In this document: piece by piece, positions 55,873 through 64,000 of the stretch | Numbering within the stretch: position 1 is the first letter of the stretch | Layout of the letters: every line of letters starts with the position of its first letter | Source: Aegilops tauschii subsp. strangulata | Taxonomy: Eukaryota; Streptophyta; Magnoliopsida; Poales; Poaceae | Assembly (NCBI RefSeq): GCF_002575655.3 | Contig: NC_053036.3 | Location: 159,254,627-159,318,626 of the forward strand | DNA length: 64,000 bases | Direction of reading: 5' to 3' | Notes under the pieces: model-generated | Told to the model about the DNA's origin: nothing | What the model saw: the letters and a program-made list of their open reading frames with translations, nothing else | Database searches by the model: none | Made by a program: the position numbers and the translations under genes

Positions 55873-58365
55873 TTAGGTGGTATGACCCGTTGTGCAGATC
55901 CTTGCTGACCACAAAAGGTCCTTCCCAAGGGGGGGGGGGGATAGCTTGTGCATATCCGTCTGATCCTGGATGAGTCGAAGCACCAAATCTCCTTCTTGAA
56001 AGGTTCTGGTTCTAACCCGGCGGCTATGATAACGACACAGATCTTGCTGATAAATCGCCGAACGGGCTGCCGCCATGTCACGCTCCTCATCTAACAGGTC
56101 AAGAACTTCCTGCCATGCCTTCTCGTTGTCCGCTTCAACATATGCCGCTACACGAGGCGAGTCATGACGGATGTCACTAGGAAGAACCGCTTCCGCTCCA
56201 TAAACCATGAAGAACGGCGTGTAGCCTGTCGATCTGTTGGGTGTGGTATTGATGCTCCATAATACTGAAGGTAACTCCTCAACCCAAAAACCCGGCGTCC
56301 GTTGCAAAGGAACCATAAGCCGGGGTTTGATGCCTCTCAAGATCTCTTGATTGGCCCTCTCCGCTTGACCATTGGACTGGGGGTGAGCCACTGATGAAAC
56401 GTCAAGCCGGATGTGCTCACGTTGACAGAACTCCTTCATGGCACCCTTTGACAGATTGGTACCATTGTCTGTTATGATGCTGTGTGGAAAGCCAAACCGG
56501 AAGATCACCCTTTTGATGAATTGAACCGCCGTAGCTGCGTCACACTTACTAACTGGCTCTGCCTCCACCCACTTCATGAACTTATCAACCGCCACCAAGA
56601 GGTGGGTCTTCTTGTCCATGGACCTCTTGAATGGCCCAACAATATTCAGCCCCCAAGTTGCAAACAGCCAGATGATTGGAATCATCCTCAATTCTTGAGC
56701 CGGTATATGAGCGCGTCTTGAGAATTTCTGATAGCCATCACATCTTTTGACCAAGTCCTCAGCATCAGCATGAGCTGTCAACCAATAGAACCCGTGACGA
56801 AACGCCTTGGCCACCAAAGATTTTGAACTGGCATGGTGACCACAATCTCCTTCGTGGATCTCACGGAAAATTTCACGGCCTTCTTCAGGAGACACACAGC
56901 GTTGAAACGCCCCTGTCACACTGCAATGATGTAACTCTCCATTGATAATAGTCATGGACTTGGATTGCCGGGTTATTTGCCTGGCCAAAGTTTCATCCTC
57001 TGGTAACTCGCCCCGGTTTATATACGCCAGATATGGAATCGTCCAATCCGGGATAACATGTAGAGCTGCCACCAACTGAGCCTCCGGATCAGGAACAGCC
57101 AAATCCTCCTCACCAGGGAGCTTGACGGACGGATTATGCAAAACATCCAAGAAGATATTAGGTGGAACCGGTTTATGTTGGGAACCAAGGCGGCTTAAAG
57201 CGTCTGCCGCTTCGTTCTTCCGCCGGTCCACATGATCCACCTGATAACCTTTAAAGTGACCTGCAACAGTATCCACCTCACGACGATATGCTGCCATTAG
57301 TGGGTCCTTGGAATCCCAAGTGCCGGACACTTGTTGAGCCACCAGAACCGAGTCACCGAAGCACTTAACTCGGCTTAGGTTCATCTGCTTAGCCATCCGA
57401 AGACCATGGAGTAAAGCCTCATATTCAGCTGCATTGTTAGTGCAAGGGAACATTAAACGAAGAACATAGCAAAACTTATCACCTCGTGGGGAAGTTAATA
57501 CGACTCCAGCCCCCGAGCCCTCCAATTGCCTGGACCCATAAAAATGAATAGTCCAATAAGTATGATCTGGATTCTCTTCTGGCACTTGTAGTTCTGTCCA
57601 ATCATTGATGAAATCCAAAAGTGCCTGAGATTTGATCGCCGTTCGGGGTATGTATCTCAACCCGTGAGGCCCGAGCTCGATAGCCCACTTAGCAATCCGG
57701 CCAGTTGCTTCCCTGTTCTGGATTATATCCCCCAAAGGAGCAGAGCTGACCACCGTGATGGGATGACCTTGGAAATACTGCTTAAGCTTCCGGCTTGCCA
57801 TGAAAACCCCATACACCAATTTTTGTCAATGCGGGTACCTCTGCTTGGACTCAATAAGTACCTCACTGATATAGTAAACCGGCCACTGAACCGGATATTC
57901 CTTTCCCGCCTCCTTGCGCTCCACCACAATAGCCACACTAACAGCCCGAGCGTTAGCTGCCACATATAGCAACAATGGTTCTTTGTCAACCGGAGCAGCA
58001 AGAATCGGAGGATTAGCTAGCTGCCGCTTTAAGTCCTCAAATGCTTCATTAACGGCGTCACTCCAGACGAAGTTATCCATTTTCTTCAGCATCTGATACA
58101 AAGGGATGGCCTTCTCGCCGAGGCAACTGACAAACCGGCTCAACGCAGCAATCTAGCCTACCAGGCGTTGAACATCATTGATACACTTCGGTTTAGCCAA
58201 GGAGGTGATGGCTTTGATCTTTTCCGGATTAGCTTCAATGCCCCTGTTAGACACCAAAAAGCCCAGGAGCTTCCCTACAGGTACACCAGAGACACACTTG
58301 GCCGGATTAAGCATCATTTTATAAACCCGCGGGTTATCAAAGGTTTCCTTCAAGTCATCAATCAA
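55873..58365 (-). pseudogene. Fatima copy 2 pol: end of RT, RNase H and integrase
   Basis: The frame 57819-55873 (648 residues) holds RNase H and nearly the whole integrase with TDNGTNLS, VSSVAHPQSNGQAERAN and the C-terminal part. The zinc domain reads CDGYQKF where copy 1 has CDGCQKF, so a zinc ligand is lost. RT sequence to 58365 carries a stop at about 57826 (TGA for the Trp in PHWQK) and one near 58155 (TAG for the Arg in AGRIAAL). A run of 12 G at 55929-55940 near the C terminus, against 6 in copy 1, alters the protein end. Confidence 0.88.
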
Positions 58366-59521
58366 TGTCGGAGTAATTGGCCACGGGTAGCCTCACCGAC
58401 TACCCCTGGCTCTTTAGAAAATTTATCAGGCCTTTGGGCCTTCAAGCACTCCAAGCATTTGGGCCGCCCTCCCCGGCCGGCTACCACTAAAGCCGACTCC
58501 CGGAAGGCGACCCAGCCTCACCGACTCCAAGAAGCCGGCCAAGAAGGACGCCGACTCCTAGAAGCCGGCCAAGACCACAACCACTCCTACATAACGGCGA
58601 CATGACGGGGTGTGGCCACAGTGCGGCCCACGACCCCCTAAGCCCGAGGCGGGCATGGCTACAGGAGGCCGTACGGGGGGATGTCCCCCGTGCGGCCAGG
58701 CACTGTAGCCACGCCAGCTACGACGTCATCCACGACCCACTCCTGTACGGCCCAAGGACTGCGGGCCCCTTCAGCCAGAGAGAGGCGTGAAGGCGGCCCG
58801 GCTTTTCCTAGTCGGCCAGGAGCATAGCCGGCCTCCAGAAGCCGGCGACTCCCTTCCTCGAAGCAGGAGCCCCATTAAGGAGACAAGACGAGGTGAGGCT
58901 ACGGTGATAGCCCCCGACGCGGATCACTGTAGCCGCGCTTACCTCGACAAAGCCCTCATCATCAGAGGCGCGGCTACAGTAAGCAGCCGCCGACAAGACT
59001 CTAGGCGGTGGGGCCGGCCTGTCGACCGAGTAGCCGGCAGCCGGCGGGACCGACCAGCCGACGGGACCCAGCAGCCGGCGGAGAAGCCGGCAGGCGTAGA
59101 CACTGACGGCTGGGGCCTGTTCCCAGCTGGATTACTATTGTACCCCCGGGGGGTAGGCCTATATAAACCCCCCGGAGCACCCATGCAAAGGGTTCGCACC
59201 TCTGCATGTTTGGCTTCCAAGCATAGCACACGCACACACACACCATAGATAGAGAGAAGCAAGAGCTAGCCTTGTTCTTCTTCTCCCTTGATCCCAACAG
59301 CTCTAGGAGCGATTGTAGCTACTCTTTATCGATCTAGTGATCATGCGGAGACCCCGCAGAGCAGGACTAGGGGTGTTATCTCCTCGGAGAGCCCCGAACC
59401 TGGGTAAGATTCGCCGGCGTGCATGTCTCCGCCTCATCCCGTTTCCAGGCACCGGCGACGTTTTATTGGCTCCCACAATGATAAGCCATCCCTTGGCATA
59501 TGTCGCACCAACCACCCGACA
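58366..59521 (+). repeat. Element E 5' LTR (about 1156 bp)
   Basis: It starts TGTCGGAGTAATTGG and ends ACCCGACA just before the primer site. It is GC-rich with repeated AGCCGGC(C/G)A phrases. The end points rest on TG...CA and the primer site because the other LTR is not in the window. Confidence 0.75.
59160..59167 (+). promoter_or_regulatory. TATA box of element E LTR
   Basis: TATATAAA in GGCCTATATAAACCCCCC. The transcript would start near 59190. Confidence 0.6.
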
Positions 59522-59523
59522 TT

Positions 59524-59541
59524 TGGCGCCCACCGTGGGGC
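59524..59541 (+). other. Element E primer binding site
   Basis: TGGCGCCCACCGTGGGGC, two bases after the LTR, identical to that of Fatima copy 1. Confidence 0.85.
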
Positions 59542-62522
59542 GGGGTGCACCGTTGTCCGGAGACCTGTTCTGGACGGGAACCCTCTTCCTTCCCCGCGAG
59601 CGCAGCCAGCCTGCTGCGCCCGATGGCGTTTGCCTCGACGCGCTGCAAGGCGTTGACGACGCCTGTGCAGCGAGCCGACTCGCCGATCTGCTCGGCGAGA
59701 CTCGCATCTCCGACGAGCCTGCGTCCGACGCAGGCACCGATTACCCTGAGAGCCGCCTCGTCAGCCTCCTCGACCAACTTCACGTCTCCAGCGAGCCTGC
59801 TGCGGACATGGAGTCTGTCGGCTGCACCGACCCGATGCTCATCGACTCCGACACCGCGTCGCTCGACGCCTACCCCTCCGACGTGGTGGTCTTCGACGAC
59901 CCACTCCCTCGAGCTGACAGCGGCAGCAGCGCTGTCACCAAAGTGCTGGTCATCAGCCACGTCTCCAACTCGGGCGGGAGCGCCCGCGACGTTCAACAAG
60001 CGGCGATGCACGACCTCTCCATCCCCCTCCCAGCCGACGCCGAGGCCGAGACCCTGGAGGCACGCCGTCTTGCCCTCATCGCGGAGGGCAAGAAGATAGC
60101 CTCGATGAGACGCCTCGCTGAGGCCCACCAGCGAGAAGTCCACCGCGCCGCCTTCGGGACGCCGCCGCCCAGCGGTCCGAGCTGAGCCGGCTTCGTCCAG
60201 AAGCGCGGCGCAGCCGTTGCCAGCATGCTGGGCGCAGATCGCCCCGTCTACGCCACCCCGCTCGAGAATCTGCGAGCCGCTCAGGCGGCAGCAGAGGAGC
60301 TCAATGGGCTGGGAGCCGATGAGCTCCCCTACATGACAAGACGGATCCAGCAGCTGATCGACGCGGCTGCAGAACGGCACGAAGCCGGCGCCCGAGCTGA
60401 TAGCCATCCCCCGCGCCGGGAGCACGCCGCGACGTCCCGCTCGCCGACTGCGAGCGGCACGCACCAGAAGAAAGACAAGGAGCCGGCTGCCAGCCGCAGC
60501 CGGACTCGCATCACTATCGAGCGCGACGCGGATGGCCGCCCTCGGGCGGTCGAACACCAAGGAAACCTGTCGCCTCCCCCGCCTCGAAGAGAAAGACGCC
60601 TCACCCCGCCGCCCATCACGCATCCGACTCTTGGCGACCGACTCGGCCGCCGAGAAGGGGTCGGCGAGAGTGACGCCCGCCACAGGATCGACCGCCTTGC
60701 TCGATCCTTGGCGTTAGAATAAGAAGACGATGTCGGCCCGCCATGCTTTGGCCCCCGCATCCACGACGAGCCCTTCCCCAAAGGGTTCTCGCTCCCCAGA
60801 GACACACCCAAGTACAACGGCTCGGTGAAGCCAGAAGATTGGCTCATCGACTACTCCACAGCCGTCAGCATCGCCAACGGCAATCGGCGCGTCGCCGTGA
60901 AGTACGTCCCCTTGATGCTGCAAGGGACGGCGCGCACGTGGCTCAACAGCCTCAAGCCGTACAGCATCAACAGCTGGCTGGACTTCACCGAGGTTTTCGT
61001 CCGCAACTTCACCAGCACCTACAAGCGGCCTCCCAAGCCTCGCCAGCTCTCCCTCTGCGTCCAAGGGCCCAACGAGTCGACCCGCGACTACCTCACGCGA
61101 TGGGCCGAGCTCCGCAACTCCTGCGAGGGGGTGCACGAGGTCCAGGCCATCGAGTACTTCACTGCCGGGTGCCGAGAGGGCACCCTCCTCAAGCACCGAC
61201 TCCTCTGCGATGAGCCGGCTACCCTCGATGAGTTGCTGATCACCGCCGACAAGTATGCCACTGCCGACTCCTCCATGAAGACCGAGCTCCGAGTGGACGC
61301 CTCGGGGAAGGTAGTCGCTCCGGCTCCCAAGACGCCGGCTGGCGACCCAAACCGGCGCCCCTACCAGAACGACCACAAGCGCAAGGGCCCCATGCCGACT
61401 TCCTCCAGTCGGCAGGTGGCCACAGTTGAAGACGAGCAGCCCGAGGAGCGGCCCGCTCCCAAGAAGAAGGGAGGCCGGCCGTCCTTCTCCTACGAACAAG
61501 CACTCGATGCCCCCTGCAAGTTCCACAGCGGCGCGAAGCCGTCCAACCATACAACACGAAAATGCCACTGGCTCACCCGCATCACCAAGGGCGAAGGGAT
61601 GGTGCCGCCTCCGCCTCCCGGCCCGCCGCCTCCAGCTCCCCAGCAGCCGGCAGCCCGGCCGGCAGTCGGCGCCATCCAAGACGAGTTCCCCGAAGCGCAC
61701 GACGCCTACGTCATCTTCACGAGTCAGGTCGACGACAAGCGCAGCCGACGCCGGCAACACCAAGAAGTAAACGCAGTCGCCTCTAGCACCGCCGAGTTCA
61801 TGCATTGGTCGGAAAAGCCCATCAGCTGGAGCCAGGCCGACCACCCAGAGGTGATGCCTTCGCCTGGCTCCTATGCTATGGTCTTGGACGTCACCCTTGC
61901 GACGGAGAGGCGAGCTGCCAGATTTTCCCGTGTCCTGATAGACGGCGGAAGCAGTATCAACATACTGTACCGCGACACCATGGACAAGCTGAACATCAAA
62001 GCCAAGCAGCTCATGCCGAGCCGCACTGTCTTCCATGGTATCGTACCCGGCCTATCTTGCTCTCCAATCGGCAAGATCAAAATGGATGTTCTCTTCGGAG
62101 ACAAAGATCACTTCCGCCGGGAAGCAATATGGTTCGAGGTGGTGGATCTGGAGAGCCCCTATCATGCACTACTTGGCCGACCTGCTTTGGCCAAGTTCAT
62201 GGCTGTGCCCCACTATGCCTACCTGAAGATGAAGATGCCGAGCTCGAAGGGGATCATCACGGTAGCCGGCGACTACAAGAAGTCCATCGAGTGTGCCATG
62301 GCCAGTAGCCGGCTGGCCGAGTCCCTCGTGGTGGCAGAAGAGAAGAGGATGTTGGAACGGGTTGTGGCCATGGCCGGCAAGCAGCCGGCCTTGTCCCCCA
62401 ACCCCAAGGACTGTGATGCGCAGGGCTCCTTCCAGCCTGCGAAAGAGACCAAGAAGATACCTCTAGACCCGGAACACCCGGAGAGGTTCGCCGTGATTGG
62501 GGCGAACTTGGACAGTAAATAG
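59542..62522 (+). pseudogene. Element E gag and protease
   Basis: A single frame from the primer site region to 62522, with stops TGA at 60183-60185 and TAA at 60720-60722. The N-terminal part is acidic; then come a Lys/Arg-rich linker, GPPCFGPRIHDEPFPKGFSL, the gag core (ARTWLNSLKPYSINSWLDF, VRNFTSTY, STRDYLTRWAELRN), a Pro-rich spacer, and protease with VLIDGGSSINIL near 61935. The frame ends with TAG at 62520-62522 and the RT frame follows in phase. A clear start codon cannot be fixed. The long minus-strand frames opposite are due to high GC. Confidence 0.85.
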
Positions 62523-64000
62523 GAAGGCGAGCTCGCCGACTTCCTCCGTGAGAATCGAGACATCTTCGCATGGTCCCCAAAGGACATGCCGGGTGTCCCG
62601 AAGGATTTCGCCGAGCACAAGTTACATGTCCGAGCTGATGCGAAGCCGGTCAGGCAACCCCTCCGCCGACTATCAGAAGAGAAGCGAAGAATCGTGGGAG
62701 AAGAGATAGCCCGGCTCCTTGCAGCCGGCTTCATCATGGAAGTGTTCTTTCCAGAATGGCTTGCCAATCCAGTTCTGGTTTTGAAGAAGAATAACAAGTG
62801 GCGCATGTGTATAGACTACACGAGCTTGAACAAGGCCTGCCCAAAGGATCCGTTTGTTTGCCACGGATTGACCAAGTAATAGACTCCACAGCCGGATGCG
62901 AGCTGTTGTGTTTTTTGGATGCATACTCAGGGTATCATCAGATCAAGTTGGACCCGGCTGACCGCCTGAAGACTGCCTTCATCACACCCTTTGGAGCTTT
63001 CTGCTACCTGACAATGACATTCGGCTTGAGAAACGCCGGTGCCACCTTCCTGCGTTGCATGCAGAAATGTCTCATGAAACAACTCGGCAGAAATGCCCAC
63101 GTCTACGTAGACGACATTGTGGTGAAGACAGAGAAGCGCGGTACCTTGCTGGAAGACCTGAAGGAAACATTTGCCAACTTGCGCCGATTCCAGATCAAGC
63201 TCAACCCCGAGAAGTGCGTGTTCGGAGTACCAGCCGGCCAGCTGCTAGGCTTCCTGGTCTCCGAACGCGGCATTGAGTGCAACCCTGTCAAGATCAAAGC
63301 CATCGAGAGGATGGAGATTCCCACCAAGCTGCGAGATGTGCAGAAGTTCACTGGCTGCTTAGCCTCCCTGAACCGTTTTATCAGCCGACTAGGAGAGAAG
63401 GCCCTCCCTCTGTACCGACTCATGAAGAAGTCCACTCACTTTGAGTGGAATGATCAAGCCGACCAAGCCTTCCATGAGTTGAAGAAAATGTTGACCACTC
63501 CGCCTGTCCTGGCCGCGCCGACTGAGAAGGAGCCCATGCTCCTCTACATCGCCGCGACAAGCCGAGTCGTCAGCACTGTTGTTGTGGTCCAGCGCCCGGA
63601 GGAAGGCCGAGCCCAGCTGGTCCAGAGGCCGGTCTACTATCTCAGCGAAGTACTATCTAGCTCGAAGCAAAACTACCCGCACTACTAGAAGATGTGCTAT
63701 GGGGTGTACTTCGCTGCCAAGAAACTGAAGCCCTACTTCCAAGAGCACCCCATCACGGTCGTGTGCACTGCCCCGCTCGCCGAGATCATAGGCAGCCGGG
63801 ATGCATCCGGCCGGGTGGCCAAATGGGCCATTGCCTTGGCGCCCTACACGATCTTCTATCAACCCCGCACCGCCATCAAGTCACAAGCATTGGCCGACTT
63901 CCTCGTCGACTGGGCCGAGACCCAGTACTTACCGCCGGCTCCCGACTCCACCCATTGGCGGATGCACTTTGACGGGTCCAAGATGCGCACTGGCTTGGGA
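62523..64000 (+). pseudogene. Element E pol: reverse transcriptase and start of RNase H
   Basis: It begins in the protease frame with ELADFLRENRDIFAW and PEWLANPVLVLKKN. A one-base loss near 62852 (CCGTTTGTTTGCC) moves it to another frame, with FLDAYSGYHQIKLDP and the YVDD box at 63104-63115. A TAG at 63686-63688 (NYPHY-stop-KMCYGV, a Gln in relatives) interrupts it before RNase H, whose start MHFDGSKM is at the window end. The element is inactive. Confidence 0.87.

Larger units (their letters stand above)
49365..58365 (-). mobile_element. Fatima-like retrotransposon, copy 2, cut by element E
   Basis: The 3' LTR (49365-49890), the antisense gene, the 65-bp repeat array and pol follow in the same order as in copy 1, with high similarity. 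At 58365 pol is cut by the LTR of element E; RT start, protease, gag and 5' LTR should lie beyond 64000. The left target duplication would be GGTCC (49360-49364). Confidence 0.88.
58366..64000 (+). mobile_element. Element E: gypsy (Tat lineage) retrotransposon, right part outside window
   Basis: The LTR, primer site, gag, protease, RT and the start of RNase H are in order on the plus strand. It interrupts Fatima copy 2 pol at 58365. The left target duplication would be ATCAA (58361-58365); its partner and the 3' LTR are outside the window. Sequence and GC content differ from Fatima, but motif order and primer site agree. Confidence 0.85.

Noticed and set aside
59463..62036. Two minus-strand ORFs of 406 and 440 residues opposite element E gag-protease
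   Set aside because: They are shadows due to the high GC at third codon positions of the real plus-strand gag-protease frame, which has recognisable motifs.

Overview
The window is plant repeat DNA with no intact host gene. LTR families with ends of the TGATACGTCTCC type, a gypsy family I recall as Fatima, a LARD-like element and a CACTA transposon together point to a Triticeae grass genome (wheat, Aegilops or barley group). Family names are from memory; element boundaries are read from the sequence.

Layout. A CACTA DNA transposon starts left of the window and ends at 48764 with a TTGTAGTG terminus. Its transposase gene (TNP2 type, 1-863 and 19921-20264) is interrupted by element A (864-19920, minus strand, perfect 5-bp duplication CGTAC). 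A is a non-autonomous retrotransposon with a tRNA-Asp primer site. Inside A sits element B (3149-14836, plus strand, perfect duplication ATGGT). B has two 4157-bp LTRs and a 3.4-kb internal domain without gag-pol, the size class of LARDs. After a further CACTA stretch (19926-21850, with an antisense GRF zinc-finger gene relic and a tRNA-like relic) comes element C (21851-44945, minus strand, imperfect duplication GATGC/GACGC). C is an Athila-type element with gag-protease and an ATHILA-like ORF but no reverse transcriptase or integrase. Inside C lies Fatima copy 1 (27096-40597, minus strand, perfect duplication CATTC), a complete but mutated Tat-lineage gypsy element. CACTA subterminal sequence, with duplications and a dense array of short repeats, fills 44951-48764.

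Right of the CACTA end are a piece of Athila-type 3' untranslated sequence (48765-49325) and a 39-bp LTR stub (49326-49364). Next is Fatima copy 2 (49365 onward, minus strand), interrupted at 58366 by gypsy element E (plus strand), which runs off the window end inside RNase H.

Most interesting content. Element B carries two paralogous ORFs, each about 65-75 bp behind its own TATA box, plus an antisense 53-residue one-helix membrane protein ORF behind a third TATA box. Both Fatima copies carry a multi-exon gene antisense to gag-pol with its own TATA box, a 5'UTR intron and consistent GT-AG introns. Fatima and E share an 18-bp primer site and a TAG at the same protease/RT junction. Nearly all in-frame stops across the elements look like C-to-T changes (CAG, CAA, CGA or TGG origins), as expected for methylated, silenced DNA.
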